DNA of 64,000 nucleotides from Propylenella binzhouense (GTDB lineage Bacteria; Pseudomonadota; Alphaproteobacteria; Rhizobiales; Afifellaceae). Positions 15,784 through 25,011 of this stretch are shown here, piece by piece. The stretch lies in contig NZ_SPKJ01000002.1 in the NCBI RefSeq assembly GCF_009866965.1, positions 62,001-126,000 on the forward strand, read 5' to 3'. How positions within the stretch are numbered: the first letter of the stretch is position 1; every line of letters begins with the position of its first letter. A program made the position numbers and the translations under genes. The notes beneath the pieces are model-generated. The model made no database searches, was not told the origin of the DNA, and was given only the letters and a program-made list of their open reading frames with translations.

Positions 15784-17250
15784 CTACGCCGCGCGGAAGG
15801 CGGCGCAGACATATTTCAGGTGGGTGAATTCCTCGATGCCGTGCCGGCCGCCTTCGCGGCCGAGCCCGGATTCGCGGACGCCGCCGAATGGCACCGGATA
15901 TCCGGTCATCTGCACGCAGTTGACGGCGATCATCCCGGTCTCGAGCGCATCGGTCAGGCGGCAGATGCGGTCGTGATCGCGGGTGAAGAGATAGGCGGCG
16001 AGCCCGTAGCGGCTGTCATTGGCCGAGGCGACCACCTCCGCCTCCGATGAGAAGCGGATGAGGGCGGCGACCGGGCCGAAGGTCTCCTCGTGGAAGATCG
16101 CCATGGCGGGCGTCACGTCGGCGAGCACCGCCGGCTCGACGAAGAGCCGCCGGGCCGCCCCGGCAGTCGTCAGCCTTGCGCCCTTTGTCACCGCATCCCG
16201 GACGTGATGCAGGCATTTCGCCACCGCCCGCTCATGCATCAGCGGGCCGAGATCGACCCCTTCGTCGAAGCCGTCGCCGACCTTCAGCCGCCGCACGGCC
16301 GCCGTGAAGCGGGCGACGAAATCCTCATAGATCGCCTCATGGACATAGATGCGGTTGGCCGCCAGGCAGTCCTGCCCGGTGGTCTGGAACTTGGCATCGA
16401 CTGCGGCCGCGACCGCCTCGTCGAGGTCCGTATCGGGAAAGACGATGAAGGGGGCGTGGCCGCCGAGCTCCATCGTGACCCGCTTGACGGTTCCCGCGCT
16501 CTGCTCGATCAGCGCCTTGCCGATCTCGGTCGAGCCGGTGAAACTGATCGCCCGCACTAGCGGATTGGCGCAGAACTCGCCGACGATCGTTTCCGGATCG
16601 CCGGTTACCACGTTGAACACACCGGCCGGTATGCCCGCCTGCTCGGCGAGGGCGGCGAGGGCCAGCGCGGAGAAGGGTGTCTCCGAGGCCGGCCGCGCCA
16701 CCACGGTGCACCCCGCCGCGAGCGCCGCCGCGGCCTTCCGGGTAAGCATCGCCGAAGGGAAGTTCCAGGGGGTCACGCAGGCGACCACGCCGACTGGCTC
16801 GCGTCGCACGGTCATCCGCCGGGAGGGCAGATGGCTGAGCGGGCTCTCGCCGTCGAGACGCTTCGCCTCCTCGGCGAACCATTCGACGAAGCTCGCGCCA
16901 TAGTCGATTTCGCCCCGCGCTTCGCGGAGCGGCTTGCCCTGTTCCCGGGTCATCAGCCGGGCGAGCGTCTCCCGCTCGGCGACGATCAGGTCGTGCCAGC
17001 GCTTGAGCAGCGCCGCGCGCATTTGCGGCAGCAGACCTCTCCACCGCGGGAAAGCCCCCGCCGCCGCCTCGATCGCGCGGCGCGCTTCCGCGGCGCCCAT
17101 ATCCGGCACGCTGCCGATCAGGGCCCCGGTCGAGGGATTGAACACCTCGACGCGCGCCCCGGAATCCGCCTCGATCCACCGGCCGGCGATATAGGCGTTC
17201 TCGGGAAGCTCGATGCTGGCCGCGTGACGGCCTGCCGCCTCGGGAAGCAT
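15784..17250 (-). CDS. NAD(P)-dependent semialdehyde dehydrogenase (GabD-like)
   Basis: A 488-residue aldehyde dehydrogenase. The oxyanion Asn163 (PWNFP), general base Glu261 (MELGG) and nucleophile Cys295 (TTGQDC) are present. The normally conserved Lys of the cofactor motif (VVKPA) is Arg186 here (VVARPA), an unusual change. Overall similarity is to succinate-semialdehyde dehydrogenases. ATG 17250 has GAGGAG at 8-base spacing and is preferred to the GTG two codons upstream. It lies between the second methylaspartate ammonia-lyase and the aminotransferase, so it likely oxidises the aldehyde made by that enzyme. Confidence 0.88.
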   Translation of the reverse strand: MLPEAAGRHAASIELPENAYIAGRWIEADSGARVEVFNPSTGALIGSVPDMGAAEARRAIEAAAGAFPRWRGLLPQMRAALLKRWHDLIVAERETLARLMTREQGKPLREARGEIDYGASFVEWFAEEAKRLDGESPLSHLPSRRMTVRREPVGVVACVTPWNFPSAMLTRKAAAALAAGCTVVARPASETPFSALALAALAEQAGIPAGVFNVVTGDPETIVGEFCANPLVRAISFTGSTEIGKALIEQSAGTVKRVTMELGGHAPFIVFPDTDLDEAVAAAVDAKFQTTGQDCLAANRIYVHEAIYEDFVARFTAAVRRLKVGDGFDEGVDLGPLMHERAVAKCLHHVRDAVTKGARLTTAGAARRLFVEPAVLADVTPAMAIFHEETFGPVAALIRFSSEAEVVASANDSRYGLAAYLFTRDHDRICRLTDALETGMIAVNCVQMTGYPVPFGGVRESGLGREGGRHGIEEFTHLKYVCAAFRAA

Positions 17251-17262
17251 TGTCACCGCTCC

Positions 17263-18510
17263 TCAACCGACCTGACGCGAGGCGATGAGTGCGAGCGCCC
17301 GCTCCATCTCGTTGACGAGGATCATCCAGCCTTCGTCGGAGCCCTGTCCGGGCTTGGTCGAGACCATGTTGGCGCCGCAGGCGATGCCAATCTCGGCGGT
17401 GATCCGGGTCGACTGGTCGGTCTCGTTCGACGATCCGCCGAGGCAGGAGCCGATGCCGTTCTTGCGGCAATAGATCAGCGCCTCGATCGTGTTGGTGACG
17501 CCGCCCATATCGGGCGTCTTGATCTGCACGTTCTGGATGGCCCGCTCGTCGTGGAAGGCCTTGATGTCGTCGAGCGTGTTCGCCCATTCATCGATGGCGA
17601 GACCGGCCTTGATGCCGCGTTTGTCCATCTCGCCGCGGATCGCCTTATAGATCGCGATCTGCTCGGCCCGGGTCGGCGCGATTACCGGCGATTCGACCAG
17701 GAGATCGTAGGGCGCGATGATCTCTTCGAGCTTGCCGATATAGGCGCCGATCTTGGCCGGATCGTTCTCGAAAAGCTCGCCGAGCGTGCCGTAGAGGTCG
17801 ATGTGGATGCGTGGGAAATAGTCCTGATCCTTGATCTCGGCGATGCGGCTGGCCAGCCGCTGCATGTATTCGACGAGTTTTTCGCCCTGATAGCCGACGT
17901 GGTCGCGCACGCTGAGAAAGGGCGTGTGCGGGAGCACGTCGGCCCGCTTCAGGATCATGCGGTCGTGCTGCGCCCAGTCGAGCCGGAGCGCTCCGGCGAG
18001 AACCGGCAGCCGCTTCTTGACGGGAGTCGTGGCATATTCGCGCGCAACCACCTCGGCGATGGTCAGACGGTTGGCCTGCCCGCAGGCATCGAGCAGCGCC
18101 TGGGTAACGCCGTAGCGGACGGCCGAATGGAGCCGCCGCCCGTTCACCTCCATCCGATCGATCTCGACCGCAAGGGCGCGGAAGCGCGACACGTCGCGTC
18201 CGATCAACGCCTCGCTGATCGGGCCTTCGATGAGGGGCACCATTACATCGGGATCGAACATCGGATCGCGGCCGGCGAGCCCGACCAGGATCACCTCTGC
18301 GCAGTCGCCGAAGCCCACCGAGCCGTCCTCGAGGATCAGCATCACGGAGACGGTCTTGCCGGGCTGGATGATCTTCTTGAAACCCGGGGTGACGGGCTTA
18401 CCCTTATAGAGCAGCGCGCCGTCCGGCTCGGCGCCTGCCTTGATCGCTGCGAGGTCCTTGTAGAGGAAGCCGGAAATGCCGGTCGAGCAGAGAACCTTCT
18501 TTATCTTCAT
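17263..18510 (-). CDS. mal: Methylaspartate ammonia-lyase, paralogue 2
   Basis: A 415-residue enolase-superfamily ammonia-lyase. Its numbering matches the Citrobacter enzyme closely: His195 in VLPHT, metal ligands Asp238 (HIDLYG), Glu273 (VESPV) and Asp307 (AIDEW), and Lys331 in VQIKTPD. It is the first gene of a minus-strand operon with the aldehyde dehydrogenase (12 bases on) and aminotransferase. It is divergent from the Lrp-type regulator at 18766. Relative to paralogue 1 it differs across the N-terminal capping domain, where substrate specificity is set in this superfamily. Methylaspartate as substrate is likely but not certain. Confidence 0.88.
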   Translation of the reverse strand: MKIKKVLCSTGISGFLYKDLAAIKAGAEPDGALLYKGKPVTPGFKKIIQPGKTVSVMLILEDGSVGFGDCAEVILVGLAGRDPMFDPDVMVPLIEGPISEALIGRDVSRFRALAVEIDRMEVNGRRLHSAVRYGVTQALLDACGQANRLTIAEVVAREYATTPVKKRLPVLAGALRLDWAQHDRMILKRADVLPHTPFLSVRDHVGYQGEKLVEYMQRLASRIAEIKDQDYFPRIHIDLYGTLGELFENDPAKIGAYIGKLEEIIAPYDLLVESPVIAPTRAEQIAIYKAIRGEMDKRGIKAGLAIDEWANTLDDIKAFHDERAIQNVQIKTPDMGGVTNTIEALIYCRKNGIGSCLGGSSNETDQSTRITAEIGIACGANMVSTKPGQGSDEGWMILVNEMERALALIASRQVG

Positions 18511-18765
18511 GCGAGCCCCGACGAGAGCGTCTGTTGAAGACGCGCCGCGGAGCATGGGGCGGCCGCCCTGGCAATAGGCATCGTTTCACGCCGGGTAACG
18601 CAAGATTCCACCGGTTTCCGCCGGCCGTAAGCACGATCTGCCGCCGCTGGCAGACCGATCCTCCCGTTGAATCGGACGGGCGGCCGGCTTAGAGTTTTCG
18701 CAGGCTGAGACCGTCTTTTCGGACGCCGGGCCGGCCCCGTCTTCGATGTGCCGCAGAGGTGACGA
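18511..18765. promoter_or_regulatory. Divergent control region between ammonia-lyase operon and lrp-type gene
   Basis: The two transcription units start back to back, 255 bases apart. This is the classic place for Lrp/AsnC proteins to bind and control both their own gene and the adjacent catabolic operon. I cannot define a specific operator; no strong -35/-10 pair is obvious. Confidence 0.45.
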
Positions 18766-19314
18766 ATGCAGATGGATCGGCTGGATTATCGGCTGCTCAG
18801 CGCCATCCAAACCAACAACCGCCTGACGGCGGAAGCTCTGAGCGAGATCGTCGGCCTGTCCGCGACCGCCTGCCAGCGACGGCTGAAGCGGCTCCGAGAT
18901 GCGGGCATAATCGAGGGTGATGTCGCGATCGTCTCGCCGGCCGCCGTCGGACGCCCGCTGATCATGATCGTCCAAGTCACCCTCGAGCGCGAGCGGGCCG
19001 ACATCGTCGATCGCTTCAAGGCGGCCATCCGGCGCACGCCCGAGATCCTGAGCGGCTACTACGTGACGGGCGAGGCGGATTTCGTCCTCATCGTCAGCGC
19101 CCGGGACATGGTGGAATACGAGAACTTCACCCGCGACTTCTTCTATCAGAATCGCGATATCCGCGGCTTCAAGACCACCGTCGTGATGGACCGGGTGAAG
19201 ACCTCTTTTGCCCTTCCGCTCCATCTTGACGAGCCCGAGGGCGACGAGAAACGCTGGGCCGACATCGCCTCGGCGACATCCGATCCGGACCGGCCCCGCC
19301 GCCTCGTCCGCTGA
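18766..19314 (+). CDS. Lrp/AsnC family transcriptional regulator
   Basis: A 182-residue regulator. Residues 1-55 form the winged helix-turn-helix (MDRLDYRLLSAIQTNNRLTA, then LSATACQRRLKRL) and the rest is the RAM ligand-binding domain, with LSGYYVTGEADFVLIV. Lrp-type proteins respond to amino acids. Its divergent position next to the ammonia-lyase/aldehyde dehydrogenase/aminotransferase operon suggests it senses the amino acid that operon degrades, as DoeX does in ectoine loci. The C-terminus carries a longer acidic-basic tail than usual. Confidence 0.9.
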   Translation: MQMDRLDYRLLSAIQTNNRLTAEALSEIVGLSATACQRRLKRLRDAGIIEGDVAIVSPAAVGRPLIMIVQVTLERERADIVDRFKAAIRRTPEILSGYYVTGEADFVLIVSARDMVEYENFTRDFFYQNRDIRGFKTTVVMDRVKTSFALPLHLDEPEGDEKRWADIASATSDPDRPRRLVR

Positions 19315-19371
19315 TTCCGAAAGCCTGGTCCCGCAGGCCCTCGGCTCGTTTGATTTCCTGCCGGGAGAAGT

Positions 19372-19401
19372 CTGCCGGGTGGACCGCTTTCCGCCCGGCA
19401 G
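19372..19401. terminator. Hairpin between convergent genes
   Basis: CTGCCGGG and CCCGGCAG form an 8-bp perfect stem with a 14-base loop, between the end of the Lrp gene (19314) and the end of the importer operon (19409). Position suits a shared terminator. There is no T-run. Confidence 0.4.
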
Positions 19402-19408
19402 AGCGCGC

Positions 19409-21052
19409 TCACTGCTTCGGCTTGCCGCCAGTCCACCACCCGGTGAACAGGTGATAGACGGCCGCCGCACTGTCCTTGTGCAGATTCTTGAATTCGTTCC
19501 GACTGATCGAATAGGGCGTCACTTCCCACAGCCAGGTCTCGGCCGCGTCCTTGCTCAGGATCGCCTGGATCTTGCTGTAGTGCGCCGCCCTGGTCTCGCG
19601 GCTCGTCGCCTTGGCTGCATCGGCGAACAGGGCATCCACTTCCGGGTTCCGGTAGGCGCTTGCATTCGTGAAGGGCACCGGCCGGATGTTGGAGGATACA
19701 TATTGCCGCTCGACGCCGACCGCCGGGTCCGGGCCCGTCGTCAGAAGGTTGACGAGCGCATCGAAGTTCCGGTCGACATAGACGACCTGCCCGACCGCGG
19801 AATTGTCGAGGATCTTCACCGTCGCCTTCACACCGACCTTGCCATACATCTCCGAGATGATCTGGGCCGCCCGCACCTGGTCGTCGCGGCCGCGCGGGGC
19901 GATGATCTCCATCGAGAAGCGTACTCCGTTGGCGTCCTTCTTCAGGCCCGCCTCATCGAGCAATGCCTCCGCCCCCTTCACGTCGTAGGGGTAGATGGTG
20001 AGGGCGTTCTTGTCATAGGCCCAGGCGCTCAGGCTGTGGATCGGTCCGTCCGAGCGGGTATAGGCTCCAAGCGTGGAGCGCTCGGCGATGAAGGTCTTGT
20101 CGAGCGCCATGGTGAGGGCCCGCCGGACCCGCACGTCATCATAAGGCTCGCGATCCAGGTTGAACATCAGCTGCGAGATGGCGACGATCGACGACACGCC
20201 GTCGGTGGTCACCGTCAGGTCCGGATTCTTCCTCAACGCGGCGAGCGAGGTCGAAGGGATATCGTGGGTGAGGTAGTCCACCTCGCCGTTTTCCAGCGCG
20301 AGAATCCGCGAGGAGGCGTCGGGCATCACCCGGTAGACGAAGCGATCGATGTAGGGCAGGCCCTTCTCGAAATAGTCCGGGTTGCGCTCGAGCGTTATCT
20401 GGCTGCCCCGGTCCCAGGAGACGAATTTGTAGGGCCCGGTCCCGACCGGCTTCATGTTCGCCGGGTTCTGCCGGATATCCGTGTTCTCGTAGATGTGCTT
20501 CGGCAGGATGTAAGCGCGGAGCGCCAGGAAGACGAGGAATGGCTCGCTCGGCTGGGTGAGCGTGATCACGACGGTATTCGCGTCCGGCGTCTCGATCGAC
20601 TTCACCGGGGCCATCATGCTCGCGTTGGGGTGGTACCTCTTCGTCAATTCCTCGAGGCTGTACTTCACGTCGGCCGAGGTGAACGGCACGCCGTCATGCC
20701 ACTTGGCTCCCTCGGTCAAGCGGAACGTGTAGGCGAGCGCGTCCGGCGAGACCTCCCAGGAGGTGGCGAGCTCCGGCAGGAACTCCTCCTTGATGCCGAG
20801 CCGGAGCAGCTTGTTGTAGAGGTTCCCCGCGACCAGCGATTCCGGCAGGTTGGTCGTGAGCGCGATGTTGAGCGTCGAGGGCTCGGTGGCGAGGCCGACC
20901 ACCATCGTGCCGCCATAGAGCGGCGTGGCCGCATCTTCGGCGGCCGCGGGCACTGTCGCGGCAAGCACCCCGGCAAGCGCTAGCGAATAGATCGGGATGG
21001 CAATGTTCCTGATCACCGACAGGGCGGGCCGTAACACGTCTTCGAGAAGCAT
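19409..21052 (-). CDS. ABC transporter substrate-binding protein, family 5 (DppA/OppA)
   Basis: A 547-residue periplasmic binding protein with an N-terminal signal (IPIYSLALAGVLAATVPAAA). Family 5 signatures include the YGGTMVVGLATEP start of the mature protein, YTFRLTEGAKWHDGVPFTSA, and DVRVRRALTMALDK. It would capture a peptide, opine or similar compound for the four-gene importer encoded upstream on the same strand. ATG 21052 has AAGGTGA six bases upstream. A gap of 96 bases separates it from the second ATPase gene, so it may be the last gene of that operon. Confidence 0.9.
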   Translation of the reverse strand: MLLEDVLRPALSVIRNIAIPIYSLALAGVLAATVPAAAEDAATPLYGGTMVVGLATEPSTLNIALTTNLPESLVAGNLYNKLLRLGIKEEFLPELATSWEVSPDALAYTFRLTEGAKWHDGVPFTSADVKYSLEELTKRYHPNASMMAPVKSIETPDANTVVITLTQPSEPFLVFLALRAYILPKHIYENTDIRQNPANMKPVGTGPYKFVSWDRGSQITLERNPDYFEKGLPYIDRFVYRVMPDASSRILALENGEVDYLTHDIPSTSLAALRKNPDLTVTTDGVSSIVAISQLMFNLDREPYDDVRVRRALTMALDKTFIAERSTLGAYTRSDGPIHSLSAWAYDKNALTIYPYDVKGAEALLDEAGLKKDANGVRFSMEIIAPRGRDDQVRAAQIISEMYGKVGVKATVKILDNSAVGQVVYVDRNFDALVNLLTTGPDPAVGVERQYVSSNIRPVPFTNASAYRNPEVDALFADAAKATSRETRAAHYSKIQAILSKDAAETWLWEVTPYSISRNEFKNLHKDSAAAVYHLFTGWWTGGKPKQ

Positions 21053-21148
21053 ATCGTCACCTTTCACTTGGTTGGAGAGGGCCGGGCGAATGCACTCTGC
21101 CGGCGGGCCGTGCCGGCGGTCGGATGATCGAGAATGAGGCGATGCGGC

Positions 21149-21990
<842 letters not shown>

Positions 21991-21994
<4 letters not shown>

Positions 21995-22953
21995 CGCGAG
22001 TTCAGCCAGCAGGCCGCTCCCTGGCCCCGGTCGTCGACCATCCAAGGCGGATCGGTCGCGCAGACCGCCATGGCGTTCGGGCAGCGCGGGCGAAACCGGC
22101 ATCCGGCGGGCGGCGCGATCAGGTTCGGCACGCTGCCGGTCATCACCTTCAGCGCTTCGGGCGGCCGGTCGTGGCGGAGCACGGAAGCGAGCAGACCGCG
22201 CGTATAGGGATGCTGCGGCCGGGCGAAGATGTCCTCCACCCGCGCCTCCTCGACGATCCGGCCCGCATACATGACATAGACCCGGTCGCACATGTCCGCG
22301 ACGATGCCCATGTTGTGGGTGATGAGCAGGAGCGCGGTCCCGAACTCCTTCAGCGAGCTCTTCAGCACGTCGAGGATCTGCGCTTGGATCGTGACATCGA
22401 GGGCGGTGGTCGGCTCGTCGGCGATGAGGAGCTTCGGCGAGCAGGCGAGCGCGATCAGCACCCGCTGGCGCATGCCGCCTGACAATTCATGCGGATAGCT
22501 CTTCGCCACCCGCGCCGCCTCCGGAATCCGCACCAGGTCGATCAGCTCGTGTACCCGCGCAGCGAGGCGCGCGCCGCGCAGTCCCATGTGTCGGCGCAGC
22601 GGATTGGCGATCTGGCTGCCAACCGCCATCACCGGGTTCAAGAAGGTCATGGGGTCCTGGAACACCATGCCGACCACATTGCCGCGGAGCGCCTGCATCT
22701 CGCTTCGCGAGAGGGGCACGAGGTCGCGGCCGTCGAGCAGCACCTCGCCACCGACGATGCTGACCGACCGCTCCGGCGCGAGCTTGGTGATCGAGAGCGC
22801 CGTCATGCTCTTGCCGCAGCCGGACTCGCCGACGAGCGCCACCGCTTCGCCCGGACCGATCGTCAGGCTGACGTCGTCGACGACCCGCATGACGCCCTGG
22901 CGGGTGCCGATATCGGCCTTCAGGTTCCGAATGGAGAGAATTGCGCCCGCCAT
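21991..22953 (-). CDS. ABC importer ATPase (DppD/OppD type)
   Basis: A 320-residue ATPase with Walker [10 protein letters not shown] (residues 42-50; Met replaces the usual Thr after Ser), signature LSGGMRQR, Walker [13 protein letters not shown] and His in LITHN. It has the family C-terminal region with the Cys motif [14 protein letters not shown] that marks oligopeptide ATPases. It starts two bases after the stop of the second permease gene and overlaps the next ATPase gene. Confidence 0.9.
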
Positions 22954-22955
22954 GG

Positions 22956-23783
22956 CTAGAGCGCCCGCAGCTTCGGGTTCTGCATGTCGTTCAGGCCGTC
23001 GCCGAGAAGGTTCAGGGCGGCGACAGTGAGGAAGATGCCAAGGCCCGGAAAGAACGCGACCCACCAGGCCTGGCGGAGGATCTGCTGGGCGCTGTTCAGC
23101 ATCTGCCCCCAGCTCGGATAGCTCGCGTCGCCGAGGCCGATGAAGCTGAGGGCTGCCTCGAGCAGGATCGCGTGGGAGAATTGGATGGCGGCGGAGACGA
23201 TGAGGGCCGGCGCTGCGTTGGGCAGGATCTCCTGGAAGATCACCCGCCATGTGCTGAGGCCGAGCGCCCGCACCGCCGTCACATAGTCTCGCTCGCGGAG
23301 GCTGAGGAACTCCGAGCGCGTCAGCCGCGCCACGCTCGGCCAGCTCAGGAGCCCGATCACCAGGATGATGATCGCATAGCTTGCACCGAACAGCGCGACG
23401 AGCACCATCGCCAAGAAGAACTGCGGCAGCACCTGGAAGAATTCGGCGGTGCGCATCAGCAATTGGTCGATGAGCCCGCCCGCATAACCGGCGACGGCGC
23501 CAAGCGAGACGCCGAGCAAGATCGAGGTCGCCGCCGCGAGGAATCCCACCGCCATCGAGACGCGGGTGCCGAGGATGAAACGGGCGAGTACGTCGCGGCC
23601 GAGATCGTCCGTTCCCAGCGGGTGCTGGAGCGAAGGCGGCTCCATCGGCAGTCCGACGAAGGCGAAAGGATCGTAAGGCAGGAAGAACGGACCGATGATC
23701 GCAAGGAGCGTCATCAGCACGAGGATCTCGGCCCCGAGGACGGCGACGCGGTTCTTGCGGAAATGGTACCAGAAGTCGCGCAT
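22956..23783 (-). CDS. ABC importer permease (DppC type)
   Basis: A 275-residue inner-membrane protein with about six hydrophobic segments. It has the N-terminal DppC pattern (KNRVAVLGAEILVLM and then HPLGTDDLGRDVLAR) and the ATPase-coupling EAA loop at RDYVTAVRALGLSTWRVI. It lies six bases downstream of the first permease gene on the same strand, so the two are co-expressed and pair in the importer. Confidence 0.9.
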   Translation of the reverse strand: MRDFWYHFRKNRVAVLGAEILVLMTLLAIIGPFFLPYDPFAFVGLPMEPPSLQHPLGTDDLGRDVLARFILGTRVSMAVGFLAAATSILLGVSLGAVAGYAGGLIDQLLMRTAEFFQVLPQFFLAMVLVALFGASYAIIILVIGLLSWPSVARLTRSEFLSLRERDYVTAVRALGLSTWRVIFQEILPNAAPALIVSAAIQFSHAILLEAALSFIGLGDASYPSWGQMLNSAQQILRQAWWVAFFPGLGIFLTVAALNLLGDGLNDMQNPKLRAL

Positions 23784-23789
23784 GGCCCC

Positions 23790-24776
23790 TCAGGCGTTCC
23801 GGATACGGGGATCGACGAGGCCGTAAATGATGTCAGTCGCGGCGTTGATGAGAACGACGCCGAGGGCAACTATCACGAAAAGGCCCATGAGGAGCGGATA
23901 GTCCCGACCGAAGATCGCGTCGTACATGAGCCGGCCAAGGCCGGGCCAGCCGAACACGATCTCGACTAGCACCGTGCCGGTGAGGATGTCGGCGAAGTTC
24001 ATGCCGAGCACAGTGATGAGCGGCAGGAGGGCGTTGCGGAGCGCCTGGCGCTGAACCTCGCCTTCGCCGAGCCCCTGCGCGCGGGCCGAGGTGATGTAGT
24101 CCTGGCCGAGTGCCTCGATCATGGCGGTGCGGGCGAAGCGGGCATTGACGGCGAGGTAGCGCGTCCCGAGCACCACCGCCGGCAGCGCCAGATGCATCAG
24201 GAGGTCGGCGAGGCCGCCGAGGCCCGTCGCCGGCGCGCGGAAATTGCGCATGCCCTGGGTCGGAAACCAGCCGAGCCAGGAGGCGAAGAAGAGGAGCGCC
24301 ATCTGGCCGAGCACGAAGACCGGCACCGAGTAGCCGAGCACGGCCAGGACCGAGATCGCATTGTCCCGCGCTGAATAGGGGCGTGTCGCGGCATAGACGC
24401 CGATTGCCACCCCGACCACCGTGAAGATGAGGAGTGACGGCAGCATCAGGATCAGCGTGTTCGGCAGCCTCGCTGCGATCAGCTCGATTACCGGCCCGCT
24501 CGACACGTAGGAATAGCCGAGGTCGAGATGCAGGATCGAAGCGAAATAGTGCCAGAGCTGGACGTAGATCGGCTGGTCGAGGCCGAGCCGGGCCCGGATC
24601 TCGGCGATCTGCGCGTCGCTCGGGTTGCCCTCGCCGATGAGCACCGTTATGGGATCACCGGGCGCGATCTGGATCAGCACGAAGCTGACGGCGATCACCA
24701 GGGTCATCAACGGAATCGTCGCAAGCAGCCGCTTCACGATGAAGACCGCGAGATGGTTGGATCGAATGCCCCTCAT
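23790..24776 (-). CDS. ABC importer permease (DppB type)
   Basis: A 328-residue inner-membrane protein with six hydrophobic segments. Typical DppB features are the start FIVKRLLATIPLMTLVIAVS, the periplasmic LGLDQPIYVQLWHY loop, and the coupling loop ALGQDYITSARAQGLGEGEV. ATG 24776 has GCAGAGG upstream. It is the first importer gene after the MmgE/PrpD gene, with a 235-base gap, so the importer may have its own promoter there. Confidence 0.9.
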   Translation of the reverse strand: MRGIRSNHLAVFIVKRLLATIPLMTLVIAVSFVLIQIAPGDPITVLIGEGNPSDAQIAEIRARLGLDQPIYVQLWHYFASILHLDLGYSYVSSGPVIELIAARLPNTLILMLPSLLIFTVVGVAIGVYAATRPYSARDNAISVLAVLGYSVPVFVLGQMALLFFASWLGWFPTQGMRNFRAPATGLGGLADLLMHLALPAVVLGTRYLAVNARFARTAMIEALGQDYITSARAQGLGEGEVQRQALRNALLPLITVLGMNFADILTGTVLVEIVFGWPGLGRLMYDAIFGRDYPLLMGLFVIVALGVVLINAATDIIYGLVDPRIRNA

Positions 24777-25011
24777 AACCTCTGCGTTGTTGTGCCCCGG
24801 ATCCGTCGACCTTCTCAGGCCCGCCTGGCTGCCGGATCGCCTTGGCGCAGTCTTGACCCATTCAAGATGCCTGTGAACATTCACTGAAAAGCGGCGATCT
24901 CGGCGCCCTCCGTGCATGTTCGCGGCGCGAAGCCCGCAACGTTTCGCGAAAATCGGTCCCGTCGGCAGACTCCTGCCGCGAATTGCGGCGGCGTCCATGG
25001 ATGCCGCTGCT

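Noticed and set aside
12931-19314. A complete ectoine-degradation (doe) cluster
   Set aside because: A DoeA-like hydrolase, a DoeD-like aminotransferase, an aldehyde dehydrogenase and an Lrp gene are present, but the DoeB deacetylase and ectoine transporter genes are not, and ammonia-lyases are interleaved.
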